NCBI RefSeq assembly: GCF_964026445.1
Contig: NZ_OZ032150.1
Coordinates: 744,001 to 808,000, forward strand
Length of the DNA: 64,000 nucleotides
Reading direction: 5' to 3'
Source: Rickettsia endosymbiont of Cantharis rufa
Lineage (GTDB): Bacteria; Pseudomonadota; Alphaproteobacteria; Rickettsiales; Rickettsiaceae
The notes below the pieces were generated by a model. The model searched no databases. It saw only the letters and a program-made list of their open reading frames with translations, and had not been told where the DNA came from. Numbering within the stretch: position 1 is the first letter of the stretch; every line of letters starts with the position of its first letter. Both the position numbers and the translations under genes were made by a program. Shown one piece after another: positions 49,289-59,671 of the stretch.

Positions 49289-49693
49289 AGTTACTCATAA
49301 TATTTAATTTGTTCGATATGATATTTTACCACTTTTTCTTATTAGTGCAACTATTCTTATATTTTAAGCTATTGTCATTAAAATATGACTGTGCTGAACA
49401 ACAAATGGAATACGGAAAATAGGATTTGAAATATAATATACTGAAAACCTTAGGGAATTGGCAACTCAACCTAAATTTCAAAATCAAAAGTAGAGGCACT
49501 TTTAGAATCAAGAAAAAATAACCAGAATAAAGCAGTAAAAAATATTTAGTTTGTATGTATTAGCTGCTACTTTTTACTGAATTCAACTGCGTTCACTATA
49601 GTATTTTCGACACTAAAAATAAACGGCGAAAACCTTGGGTTTATGCTGCGTTCACCGTTTAATAGCTTTGTAAAAACATCGAAAATTGACGAA
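49289..49693. other. Non-coding gap
   Basis: About 400 bp, AT-rich. A short plus-strand stretch near 49410-49520 (YGK, stop, DLKYNILKTLGNWQLNLNFK) has some coding look and may be the last trace of a gene. Nothing else is identifiable. Confidence 0.3.
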
Positions 49694-49768
49694 TGGCTGG
49701 GACGGGAGGATTCGAACCTCCGAATGACGATATCAAAAACCGTTGCCTTACCACTTGGCGACGTCCCA
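49694..49768 (-). tRNA. tRNA-Gln (TTG), CCA encoded
   Basis: 75 nt; acceptor TGGGACG with CGTCCCA, anticodon TTG in TTTTGAT, T-loop GGTTCGAATCC, 3' CCA encoded. Confidence 0.95.
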
Positions 49769-49829
49769 ATTTAGAAGTAGAAATTAGAAATGTATATGAA
49801 TATATATCAATAAATAGTGAAAACGTCAA

Positions 49830-49963
49830 TTATAATAATGATTGTAGGAATAAATTTATTTCATTATTAATCCAATTACCCGCTTGCGTAGATAATAAAT
49901 TATAAATTTTATCTCTAATCTGTAAGCTTTAAACCGAGGTGTGTTCTGTTATTATGTCATTGC
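49830..49963 (-). pseudogene. Remnant of a second Xaa-Pro aminopeptidase 3' end
   Basis: Minus-strand IRDKIYNLLSTQAGNWINNE then INLFLQ mirrors the C-terminus of the aminopeptidase at 53728 (IRAKIYDLLSPKAKSWFDNE, INLFD). It is joined directly to a stretch (49917-49957, TAAGCTTTAAACCGAGG, GTGTTCTGTTAT) identical to aminopeptidase positions about 54468-54500, so ~200 codons between the two are deleted. A broken P3 piece follows to about 50010. Confidence 0.75.
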
Positions 49964-50544
49964 GAGCAGTTTCTTCCATCCATGCGGACGAGGCCGTGAG
50001 CAGTCGAAAATGGTTAATTTACACAAAATCTATAATTTATTCATATATAAATTCGTATTTACTGTACTTCAAAACTTAACAAATATTAATATTTGTTAAG
50101 TAATTCAAGAGGATATGCAAATGAATTTTAAAGAAACATTACAATTTTGTATTAAGAATATAATGCAAGGATGGGTTAATACTATACCAAATATGACTGG
50201 AACATATTTACAGTTAAATCCACTAACATTTACATTATTCTTTTTAACAAACTTAATTCCAAATGTAATATCAAGAGCATTGGTAGATTTTCCTCTAAGG
50301 CCGGAAGAAGGAGTGGATAATAGTCGATGAAAAATAACTCCTATAGAATCATCACAAAATAAAACTGATTATTTAATTGTAGATTATCTACCCCAGCAAA
50401 TTATATTTGATAATAACACAACGACTAAAGCACCGCTTACGCCAACACAAACTCTTAACTTAATTTGTACGTAGGCTGAAAAGTTTTTATGTTATTTTGC
50501 TGGGCATGGAGCTAATATTATATTCAAAGATATAACACTTTATG

Positions 50545-51733
50545 TGTAATAGCTGAGATTCAATCTTACATTTAGTAAAATAAGATAAGTATTAAATAGA
50601 GGATTAGAAATGAATCTAAATCAAAAAATAATAAAGCCAAAAATAGGATTACTGGGATTAGCTAGGAGTCTTGGAAGTATATCGTCAGCGTGTAAAGCTA
50701 TGGGATACAGCAGGGACAGTTATTATAGGTTCAAAGAGCTATATGAAACTGGGGGAGAAGAGGCGTTATATGAGATTAGCCGGAAGAAGCCAATTATAGC
50801 AAATAGAGTTGATCCTGCGGTAGAGAGAGCAGTATTAGATATGGCGGTAGAATACCCAGCTTATGGTCAGATGCGAGTATCAAATGAGCTTAAAAAGACT
50901 GGTATTCTTGTATCACCTGGGGGGTTAGATCAATTTGGCTACGTAATGATTTAAATAATATCAATAAAAGACTTAAAGCATTAGAAGTAAAAATGGCTCA
51001 GGATGGTATTGTTCTTACCGAAGCTCAGTTACAAGTATTAGAGAAACGGCGTAGCGAGAAAGAAGCTCATGGAGAAATAGATACACAGCATCCAGATTAT
51101 CTAGGATGCCAAGACACATATTATGTAGGTAATTTTAAAGGTATAGACAAGGTATATTCTCAGGTATTTATTGATAGCTATACTAGGGTTACAGATGCTA
51201 AATTATATACTGATAAAACAGCTTTTACCGCTACTGACATGCTTAATGATAGAGTACTGCCGTGGTATGAGAGTCAGCAAATACCAGTACTTCGTATTCT
51301 AACTGATAGAGGTGGTAAATATAAGGGCAATATAGAGTATCATGCTTTTGAATTGTTCTTAAGCATTGAGGGTATTGAGTATACTACTACTAAAGCATAT
51401 TCTCCTCAAACAAATGGTATGTGTGAACGCTTTAATAAAACTATGAAACAAGAATTCTTTGATACAGCTATGCGTAAAAAGATTTATACTGATCTTGATG
51501 ATCTACAACTAGATCTTGATATTTGGTTAGAGCATTACAATAACGAAAGATCACATTCCGGTAAATATCGCTATGGTAAAACGCCTATGCAGACTTTTAT
51601 GGATAGTAAAAAGTTAGATGTTGAAAAGAATAACGAAATCTTATATCTTGAATACTCATCTGACAGTCATAACTTATCAGACATTCAGATATAGTTTTTA
51701 TAGTGTCTGTAGGATTAAATCTTGACTTTTACA
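50545..51733 (+). mobile_element. IS481-family element, full-length copy
   Basis: Ends TGTAATAGCTGAGATTCAAT and, inverted at the right, TGTAAAAGTCAAGATTTAAT. An HTH ORF (50610-50954) and a DDE integrase ORF (50993-51694) are out of frame with each other across a G6 run at 50920; with one more G they form a single transposase. A truncated copy is at 14505-15287. Confidence 0.92.
50610..51694 (+). pseudogene. IS481 transposase, frameshifted at G6
   Basis: N-terminal part: [40 protein letters not shown] (helix-turn-helix type) to SPGG, then the frame slips. Downstream: DTYYVGNFKGIDKVYSQVFI with the first catalytic Asp, ILTDRGGKY with the second, and YSPQTNGMCERFNKTMKQEF with Glu. The HNNERSH-like motif LEHYNNERSHSGKYRYGKTP ends the domain. 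It could be expressed as a fusion by -1 slippage on the G run. Confidence 0.85.
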
Positions 51734-51816
51734 AATAAAACTTTTTTAAGGACTTACCTACTATATTCAGTCGGCATAATATTTTCATAATATTCTTCCT
51801 CTGTCTCTAAAAACGG

Positions 51817-53308
51817 CTCTGTCCAAGTAATCATACGCGTCAAGTTAAGGGGTGCTTATAAGTTTAAGAGAAGATAAAGTAGATTTTTTTGTTTTCCTAT
51901 ATTTATCTTTTAAACAAAAATTTACCCAAGCTATTCGTAAATTTTTAAAGAAGTTTTTCAACTTATTTATCGATTTTTTAAACGTCAAAGTTAGTTCTGG
52001 TACTCGCCTTTTAAATTCTAGAAAAGCCTTAGTCATGCTAACTTCCTGATTTATTTTTGATATAAGGCAGTTAGATATAGCATGAAAAATTATAATGCCA
52101 CATAGCTTAGCATAAAGCTCACATAATACCCTAGATGAATCACTTTTTCCTTTAAGAGATTCTATTTAAAATGACTTTTATATAACCTAAATAATAACTC
52201 AATTTGCCATCTTGCTCTATATATCGTTGCTATATGCTTGATACTGACTTGACTCTCAGGAATATTAGTAATAAATATTGACCAATCAAGTAAATTTTGA
52301 TTTCTTTGAGAAGACTTATAGCCACGTGCTTTTGCAAGTGTATTCGCCTTCCTTTTCCTGATATCAGATTGTTCTTTTGTAAGCTTATGGCAGACGATCC
52401 TAACCGGTAGTAATGATTTCTTGCTAAGTAAAATATCACCTTGTCAAAAAGTTACTTTCTCTAATAACTCAAGTAAATCTAATTTATTTCTAGCTCTATC
52501 ATATATATTAGTATCAGTCTTGTAACGACTAATAAAATAAGCGCCTTTAGCACTTAAGGAACTAAAAGACTTAGGAACAAAATACCCTAAATCTGCTATC
52601 AATAAATCATTAGGATTAATATCCTGTAAATAATCTTTATAACCTTGATCTGATCGTGCCCCCGCAAGAATATCTATGTTACTTATTGTTTGTGTTGAAT
52701 AATTATATAATGTGCAGCTTGATCGAAGCTTTTACTCTACGCTCATGATCCTTAAATCCTGACCCATGCCCCTTATATAATCTTTCCATATTGTCGGGCA
52801 ATTTTATATTGCTGCTATCAAGTAACTTAACGTTATTAAATTTCTGTAATATCCCGCAATCAAGCTTAAAACTATTTGCAAATAAACCGATATTTTCTCA
52901 TACATACTCCTCATAAAATCCACTGCAGAGTTACTAAATCTGAAATCTAGGCCTTGCTTACTTATTATTACTGATTCTTCATGTAATAATTGACACATTC
53001 TTTCTATGTTACAATCAGCATCACTCAAATTACCCAATACTAATGCTTGTGCAAACGAACAGCCGGTTAATCCTCTTCTCCCCTTGATAAAACCGCTGCT
53101 AATTGCAACTCTGATAGCTGTTTCTGTTAAAAACTCTTTGACTCTATTCGGTAGTTTTGTTATATTTTTCATTGTATAAGTCCCTTAGCGTTACAGTACT
53201 AATACCTATACTCTTTACCTCCTTTTTTAAGTAGCGCTTTTTTCTAAATTTCTTGCAAATTGCTTACTGCCTTTCCTTAACTTGACGCGTGTGCTTATTT
53301 GGACAGAG
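51817..53308 (-). mobile_element. IS4-family element, degraded
   Basis: Terminal inverted repeats about 34 bp long, left CTCTGTCCAAGTAATCATAC then GCGTCAAGTTAAGG, right the same inverted with three mismatches (ends at 53308). The minus-strand transposase starts at 53172 (MKNITKLPNRVKEFLTETAI), passes the first-Asp motif VKLLDSSNIKLP, and ends with the IS4 signature IYRARWQIELLFRLYK (about 52150-52200). It is cut by several frameshifts and stops. Confidence 0.88.
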
Positions 53309-53331
53309 TCAATTAAATCTTGACTTTTACA
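53309..53331 (+). repeat. Solo IS481 right end
   Basis: TTAAATCTTGACTTTTACA duplicates the right end of the IS481 copy (51714-51733). It is the functional right boundary of the 2.8-kb insertion: the base after it begins CTTTATG, the same 7 bp that precede the left end at 50538-50544. Confidence 0.8.
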
Positions 53332-53727
53332 CTTTATGGTAGATTATATACTTCAAGTGATAATCACCCAACTCTTACTGAATTCGAATATCAAATCTTT
53401 GAAAATCAACTTAGCAAAGTTTCAGCAGCATGTAACAAGTTAGCTTTTGAGGCAATAAATCCAGAGGCATTAATTTCTATTGCTTGTAAGTGGACTAAAG
53501 ATGTGTGTGATCATTTAGTAATAAAAGAATTTGAAGGCCTTGCATGCAATAGTAGTGGTATAGTAAGTGATGGTAGAGGGTTAGATGTAATAGATATGCA
53601 TAGTGAGCAGTTTCATCATTTTATGCATTCTGATAATTTTAGAGTAATTAATCCTATTAATTCTGCAATAGAGTTATGTGGTAATAGCAATTATGGAATA
53701 TAAAATAAATATTTTTCTTCACAAAAT

Positions 53728-55629
53728 CTAGGTTCTGTGAAGATTGTCAAAAAGATTTATCTCATTATCAAACCAACTTTTAGCTTTTGGAGATAATAAA
53801 TCATAAATTTTAGCTCTAATTTTATTATAATATTCTTTGATATAGCTTATTTCATCAATATTAAGTAGTTTCACATCAATCAATTTACTAGCATAAGGTA
53901 CTAGGCTTAAGGTCTCAAATTCAAGCCACTCACTATTTTCTTTTACATACATCAAATTCTCAATTCTAATACCATATTTTCCAGGGATATAAAATCCAGG
54001 TTCATTAGATAAGATCATACCTGGCTGAAGTACAGTTTTATTACGAAGATTTATGCTTTGAGGTCCTTCATGAACGCTCAAGGAGCTCCCTACCCCATGA
54101 CCTGTACCGTGTGGATAATCTAGCATTTCTTGCCATAAATATTGCCGAGCTAGTATATCAAGATTAGCTCCCGTGACGATATTTTTAGGAAATTTGGCTC
54201 TTGCTAAAGCAATATGTCCTTTAAGTACTTGCGTATAACGCTTTTTTTGCTCAACAGTTGCTTCACCTATCACGATTGTTCTAGTTATATCGGTAGTAGC
54301 ACCACTATATTGACCGCCGGAATCTATCAGTAATATCCCCTGCCTCTCAATCTTCTTAGCAGCTTTTTGGTCAGCTCTATAATGAATAATGGCACTATTT
54401 TCCTGAAATCCGCAAATAGCAGGAAAACTATCTGAAACATAACCCTCTTGTCTGGCTCTATATTCTGTAAGCTTTAAACCGAGGGTGTGTTCTGTTATTG
54501 TATCATTCCTGTTCTCTCTTATGTCATTCCCGCGAAGGTGGGAATCCATATTATGTTTTTCTGGATCCCTGTTTTCACGGGGATGACATTGAGAAAAATC
54601 AGTAAAAAACTCGCACAAAACTACTGCATCTTTAATATGAAAGTCGATTGCATGCTTAATCTCTACATCATTTTTACAAGCTTTCGGCATTAAACACGGA
54701 TCGGTAATTTTCTGTACTTGCTTATCAGCTATTAAGCCCATTATATGAACCGATGCTATACTATCATCGATGAAAATGTTCTCATTATCTTTTAAAATAT
54801 TTACAAATTCTTCTTCCGGTAAAATTGTTATTTCAGGACGAGCATTAATAATTTCGGCATCGATTCTTAACGGGTCGATAAATAGATATAATTTTGTAGG
54901 TGTAATTATTACTTTTGCAAACATTAAAGGTGTATAAGCAACATCACTAGCTCGTAAGTTTAGTAACCAGCATATGGAAGAGCTATCAAGAATGACTAAG
55001 GTGTATTGCTCGGTGTCATTCCGTGGCCACGCCACGGGATCCAAAAAACAATTATTATTAACAGCTTTATGTTTACTGGATCCCGCGGCGGGGCTGCGGG
55101 ATGACAATAGGGTTTCACGACATTTACTTATCTTATCAACATGACTAACGCCCGCAAATTTAATATCATGTAGATAGACCTTAGAATTTGGCTCTAATGG
55201 CTGATTATGCCAAATCTTATCAACTAAATTTCCTTTAATCTTACACAAAATGTCATCCCGCGGCTTGACCGCGGGATCTAGTAAAATTAAATTTGATATA
55301 GCAAGATAAGTAAATAATTCAGGATCGTAACCTATTTTTGTACCTTTACCAAACTTAGATATCTCTTTTAAGGAGAAAACCTTAAAAATTTGCAGATCAA
55401 GCTCTTTACTTGCTTGCTCTAAATAACGCCCATCGGTAAAAAATAATGCCGTATCTTTACATATAACAGCTATACCGTTTGAACCGGTAAAACCTGTTAT
55501 ATATTCAAGCCTTTTGGCACACTCAGGTACATATTCGCTCATATATTTATCGTTAGACGGAATGATGTAACCATCTATATCGTATTCCGGAAATAAGCTT
55601 CTAAGTAGATTAATGCGATCTTTTATCAT
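53728..55629 (-). CDS. pepP: Xaa-Pro aminopeptidase (M24B) with three repeat insertions
   Basis: 633 residues; typical relatives have ~590. Creatinase-like N-terminal domains (YIPSNDKYMSEY-type IIPSNDKYMSEYVPE), then the pita-bread domain with metal ligands D and D (LIDSGGQYSGATTDITRT), H (YPHGTGHGVGSSLSVHEGP), E (LSNEPGFYI) and E (YGIRIENLMYV). It trims N-terminal residues before proline. Three in-frame insertions: LDPAVKPRDD (55250-55283), RSPAAGSSKHKAVNNNCFLD then PVAWPRND (55010-55107), and CHPRENRDPEKHNMDSHLRG (54505-54600). All spare the ligands. Confidence 0.92.
   Translation of the reverse strand: MIKDRINLLRSLFPEYDIDGYIIPSNDKYMSEYVPECAKRLEYITGFTGSNGIAVICKDTALFFTDGRYLEQASKELDLQIFKVFSLKEISKFGKGTKIGYDPELFTYLAISNLILLDPAVKPRDDILCKIKGNLVDKIWHNQPLEPNSKVYLHDIKFAGVSHVDKISKCRETLLSSRSPAAGSSKHKAVNNNCFLDPVAWPRNDTEQYTLVILDSSSICWLLNLRASDVAYTPLMFAKVIITPTKLYLFIDPLRIDAEIINARPEITILPEEEFVNILKDNENIFIDDSIASVHIMGLIADKQVQKITDPCLMPKACKNDVEIKHAIDFHIKDAVVLCEFFTDFSQCHPRENRDPEKHNMDSHLRGNDIRENRNDTITEHTLGLKLTEYRARQEGYVSDSFPAICGFQENSAIIHYRADQKAAKKIERQGILLIDSGGQYSGATTDITRTIVIGEATVEQKKRYTQVLKGHIALARAKFPKNIVTGANLDILARQYLWQEMLDYPHGTGHGVGSSLSVHEGPQSINLRNKTVLQPGMILSNEPGFYIPGKYGIRIENLMYVKENSEWLEFETLSLVPYASKLIDVKLLNIDEISYIKEYYNKIRAKIYDLLSPKAKSWFDNEINLFDNLHRT
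54505..54600 (-). repeat. P1 palindrome inside the aminopeptidase gene
   Basis: GTCATTCCCGCGAAGGTGGG and CCTGTTTTCACGGGGATGAC with a short core; in frame, just upstream of TEHTLGLKLTEYRARQ. Confidence 0.88.
55010..55107 (-). repeat. P2 palindrome inside the aminopeptidase gene
   Basis: GTCATTCCGTGGCCACGCCA and GGCGGGGCTGCGGGATGACA with an AT-rich core; in frame. Confidence 0.88.
55250..55283 (-). repeat. Single P2 half-hairpin inside the aminopeptidase gene
   Basis: GTCATCCCGCGGCTTGACCG then CGGGATCTAG: one hairpin arm of P2 only, adding about 11 codons in frame. Confidence 0.8.
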
Positions 55630-55635
55630 ATGTTG

Positions 55636-55707
55636 TCATACCGCGACTTGACCGCGGTATCCATTGAGTATTTTTTTAGATACCGCGGTCAAGCCGCGGT
55701 ATGACAT
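55636..55707. repeat. Palindromic repeat P2
   Basis: GTCATACCGCGACTTGACCG and CGGTCAAGCCGCGGTATGAC, fills the gap between the permease and aminopeptidase genes. Confidence 0.9.
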
Positions 55708-55710
55708 AGG

Positions 55711-57000
55711 CTAAAGCTTATCTCTCTCACTCCCCCTATACCATCCATAATATAAAGGGATACCAAGAATAGCAAAAGAACTAGCTATAATCAGAGTTTT
55801 AACAGGTGTTTCATAGATAACCCATGCACAAAAGATGATCGATATTATGGTTATAAGTAAATAATAATAAGAAAAATTTTCTTTTGAGCTAAAAATCACC
55901 TTTAAAAATGCTAAACTACAAATCAAATAGACGAATAAAAATGTTATTGCCGAGAAATCTATTATTTGTGTAATCTGTTCAGCAAAATTATCATTTGCTG
56001 TAAAAACTAATAAAGGCACAATACCAAGGCAGCTTACAGTAATTCCCCATACAGGTGCGTTATTATTATTCTTTTTAGCAAAAAATTTCGGTAGTAACCC
56101 GCCTTCTGCAAGCCCAAGAGCAATTTGTCCGCTAGTTAGCACCCAAGCATTGAGTGTACCTATACATATAATCGAGGCTATAACCGTAATTACGCTTGAC
56201 CATTTACCACCGAATAATAATGCAGCGGCATCGGCATAAGGAGCTTTAGAGCTAATAAGCTCTGAAGCAGGGATTAAACCCATTATACCTATGCTATTTA
56301 TAATATATAACACCGCTACACAAAAAGTTCCAAGTATTATAGCTCGTGGAATAGTCCTAGCTGGATTTTTTACCGCACCTGCCGTAGTAGTTGCGCATTC
56401 TACTCCGATAAATCCCCAAAAAGTAAGAAGTGCAACTCTTCCCATAATAGTCGGAATGCTTAAGTTCTCTACTTCCTCAGCAATAGCTATATTATCTATA
56501 TTAAAATGCGATAAAGCACATAAACCTACCACAAGCAATGGGACAAATTTTAAGAGAGTCAAATAAAACTCAGCTTTTCCTGCTACTTCAGGACCTTTTA
56601 AATTTAAAACCGCAATAGCACCTAATAATATTATCTGTAATATTAAATCCAAAATCGCTTGTGATTTGAAAAAAGGCGTTAGGTAACCTATTGCTGAGAT
56701 AACAACTATGCTAGTACTAACAAAGGATATAACCCAGTAAGTGAAGCCGGTGAAGAAGGCTATTTTATCCCCGAAACTTTCCCGTATATAAACGTGAGGA
56801 CCGCCTGTTTTAGGAAATTTTGCACAAAGACTTGAGAATACAAGGGCTATACTCATAGCACCGAATAGCGACAACACCCAGCCCCAAATGCTGTATATAC
56901 CGAATGGAGCTAAGCTTAAAGGCAATATAAAGACGCCAGTACCGATTTGACTGCCGGTTACTAAGGCAAAAACTGCCAAGAAACCTAATTTTTGTGACAT
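55711..57000 (-). CDS. APC-family amino acid permease
   Basis: 429 residues, about 12 membrane helices. The first helix carries the substrate-binding LVTGSQIGTGVFILPLSLAP typical of APC antiporters of the AdiC/PotE type, followed by FPKTGGPHVYIRESFG and, in the middle, LTFWGFIGVECATTTAGAVK then NPARTIPRAIILGT. It should import or exchange an amino acid or polyamine with the host cytosol. Substrate cannot be read. Confidence 0.9.
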   Translation of the reverse strand: MSQKLGFLAVFALVTGSQIGTGVFILPLSLAPFGIYSIWGWVLSLFGAMSIALVFSSLCAKFPKTGGPHVYIRESFGDKIAFFTGFTYWVISFVSTSIVVISAIGYLTPFFKSQAILDLILQIILLGAIAVLNLKGPEVAGKAEFYLTLLKFVPLLVVGLCALSHFNIDNIAIAEEVENLSIPTIMGRVALLTFWGFIGVECATTTAGAVKNPARTIPRAIILGTFCVAVLYIINSIGIMGLIPASELISSKAPYADAAALLFGGKWSSVITVIASIICIGTLNAWVLTSGQIALGLAEGGLLPKFFAKKNNNNAPVWGITVSCLGIVPLLVFTANDNFAEQITQIIDFSAITFLFVYLICSLAFLKVIFSSKENFSYYYLLITIISIIFCAWVIYETPVKTLIIASSFAILGIPLYYGWYRGSERDKL

Positions 57001-57109
57001 AATTTCGTTATTGATTTAATTCTCAGAAATGGCTTTAATATAGCTGAAATAATGATTTTACGCAACTTATTTTAGAAAACACAATTTCCTTCCTAATTAT
57101 TTTTATATT

Positions 57110-59333
57110 ATGAAAGTACAAAAAATAATAAAATATAAAATATTTTTGAGCAGTATTATTTTAGCTATTTATCTTAATGTTGAGCCTCTTTATACTCCTA
57201 CTGCCTTAATTACGTCACCTACTCTTATTTACTTTCCTAAATATATTGCTCATAGATCATTAACTTCTAAAAAATTTCAAGGTAATAATTTAGAAGCAAT
57301 ACAAAATGCTTTAATGAGCTACGTAGACGAAATAGAAGTAGATGTTAGATTATCAAGAGACGGAATTCCTTTTTTATATCATGCTGAAACTTTAGAAGAA
57401 GCTACAAACGGATTTGGTAAACCAGAAGATTATAAGTGAGAGCAACTCAAACTATTATCATATAAAAACAATAATCAGAAATTATTGACATTAACTGATC
57501 TTTTTAATTTAGTCGGTTCACAAAATTTATTTTTTAGATGTAAAAAGTGATAAAATTTTTAATCATGAATTTTGTTCTAAAATCACTGAGTTAATAAATA
57601 AATATCATATTGAAGAAAGAGTTTTTGTAGAGTCATTTAACCCTTTCTTTTTAGCATTAATGCGTCTCAATTCCCGAAATATTTTGTTGGTATATGACTA
57701 TACAACAAATTCACAAGCAGGAGATGAGGAAATACAAACACAATTCGATTGAATCCCTTGGATATTAAAACAACCTTTTTCCAAGAACAAATCAGAAGAA
57801 TAATAAGACCTGGTATGCTAGGGATTAGATTTAATACCCCAATAAAATTAATTAAACCATTAATAGATCATGGTTATCCAATTATGATATGGACTGTAGG
57901 TGATAAACAAATTGCCGGAGATTTTTTTAACTTAGGAGTTAAATCTATCCAAACTAATAAACCGTTAGAGCTAATTAAAACACAAGAATCTGGACCTTTT
58001 ATTATTTATGATGCAGGGGGCACAATCAGCAAACCAAGTTTAATAATCCATACTAAAAACATATATGATATTATAGGAGCAATTAAAAAAGCAAAATTAA
58101 ACAATAAAAAATTACTATTGCTGGACGTAAACACTCTATGAGGGACAATCTATTTTAAATGATTCGATTCATTTAGATATGATGGAAATTAGTAAAGTAG
58201 TTTATAACCCTGTAACACAAACAATTACTATAGGTGCCGGTGCTACGTGGAAGAATGTTCAAAATGTGCTTGACCAATATAACCGTTCTATGAAAGTAAT
58301 GTGGTCAGATAATATTTTTACCCTTGGCGGTACACTTAGTGTTAATTCTCATGGGTGGCAGGTTAACGCTCCGCCCATCTCTTCAACAGTATTATCTTTA
58401 AAAACAATAACTGCCGATGGGATAAAGAGATATAAATAAATATACTGAACCGGAACTTTTTCAGACTGTTTTAGGAGGCTACGGTTTATTTAGTGTTATA
58501 GTTGAAGCAGGGCTTATAACGGTAGAAAATCCACAAGTTATTTTTCATGCAAAATTTATGAATTATAAAGATTTTATAAATAACTTTAAAATTTACATAA
58601 CTGAAAATTCCGATGCTGAGCTTGCTTATGGCTGTTTATAAGTAGAAAAAATCACTTATTTGAAGAGGCGAGTTTGTTTTGGTATGAAAAAACTAACAAG
58701 GAGAAACTTACAAAAATACAACCTGAATCTTTAATAGCTTTAAAAAGAGGAATTTTTAGAATACCTCAATATTTTAACCTAGGTAAAAAGATAAGATGGA
58801 ATATTGAGAAATTATATGCACAAAAAATGAGTATTAAATCCCCTATTTCTAGGAATAGTGCTATGAACACCAATATACATATGTTATGGCCTCTTTATGG
58901 AACCGATAAGGACATTTTGCAAGAATATTTTATACCTAAGGAGCAATTAAGCAAATTTATAGAAATTTTTAAAAATATGTGCTGGATTTTAATATGAATA
59001 TCTTAAATGTTACTATTAGAGAAGTAAAGCAAGATAATATCTTCCTACTTTCTTATGCGAATACTGATGCTTTCGGTGTAGTATGCCTTTTCTCACAAAA
59101 TCTTACATCATAAGAAGAGGGAGAGATGGAAAATTTCACAAAAGCAATTATTGATGAAGTAATAAGATTAAATGGTACGTTTTATTTGCCGTATAGATTA
59201 CATTATAACATAAGCCAATTACAAAAAAGTTATCCAAACCTCTTATATTAGTTATAAATAAAAGAAAATGGGATCTGGATCATATCTTTAGCAGTGAATT
59301 TTTAAACATATTGATAGTGCAAATTATAAATTG
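57110..59333 (+). pseudogene. Glycerophosphodiesterase / FAD-linked oxidase fusion, multiply broken
   Basis: 5' part: signal-like segment, then the GDPD motif YIAHRSLTSKKFQGNNLEAI and VDEIEVDVRLSRDGIPFLYH (57110-57439). A TGA at 57437, a shift near 57525, a TGA at 57750; then PIMIWTVGDKQIAGDFFNLG VK, the C-terminal GDPD signature. Continues into an FAD-binding oxidase half: TITIGAGATWKNVQNVLDQY, FTLGGTLSVNSHGW, GGYGLFSVIVEAGL, IHMLWPLYGTDK. More stops and shifts follow at 58141, 58437, 58640 and 59113. A gene in this order needs about 740 codons. Confidence 0.8.
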
Positions 59334-59338
59334 AACTA

Positions 59339-59671
59339 TCACACACTAAAAGATTTACCGCAGCCGCAATTTGCTTTTTCATTGGGATTGGTGAAAGTGA
59401 ATTGGGATTTGAATTTAGTCTCTATATAATCCATTTCAGAACCTAGAATATACATTAACGCCTTTGGATCGATTAGTATCCGCACGCCTTTCTCTTCGAC
59501 TACCTCATCGAATTGATTTTTACTATCTGCATACTCAACGTAATAAGTTTGACCGGCACAACCGCCGGCTTTAACCCCTACCCTAATGCCAAAGGTAGGC
59601 TTGGCTCGTTTTTCTATTAGTAATTTTACTTGCTTTGCAGCAGAATCGGTTAATGAAATAACGTTTTTCAT
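59339..59671 (-). CDS. iscA: Iron-sulfur cluster assembly scaffold IscA (HesB family)
   Basis: 110 residues, A-type Fe-S carrier. Conserved cysteines C38 (KAGGCAGQ), C102 and C104 (NCGCGKSF). LIDPKALMYILGSEMDYIET is the family core. It accepts clusters from IscU or supplies iron. Its ATG overlaps the iscU stop by 4 bases. Last gene of the isc operon here; no hscB, hscA or fdx follows in the window. Confidence 0.95.
   Translation of the reverse strand: MKNVISLTDSAAKQVKLLIEKRAKPTFGIRVGVKAGGCAGQTYYVEYADSKNQFDEVVEEKGVRILIDPKALMYILGSEMDYIETKFKSQFTFTNPNEKANCGCGKSFSV

Larger units (their letters stand above)
50115..53703 (+). pseudogene. Unknown gene with two stops, split by a composite insertion
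   Basis: 5' part: ATG at 50115 (MNFKETLQFCIKNIMQGWVN, TIPNMTGTYLQLNPLTFTLF), TGA at 50328, still in frame (ITPIESSQNKTDYLIVDYLP), TAG at 50472, then FLCYFAGHGANIIFKDITLY up to 50544. The 3' part resumes at 53332 (LYGRLYTSSDNHPTLTEFEY ... LVIKEFEGLACNSSGIVSDG) to TAA at 53701. The join is exact when the 2.8-kb insert and one CTTTATG are removed. About 260 residues in all, family unknown. Confidence 0.8.

Noticed and set aside
49693..49905. Plus-strand frame across tRNA-Gln
   Set aside because: Translated antisense of the tRNA, a common artefact.
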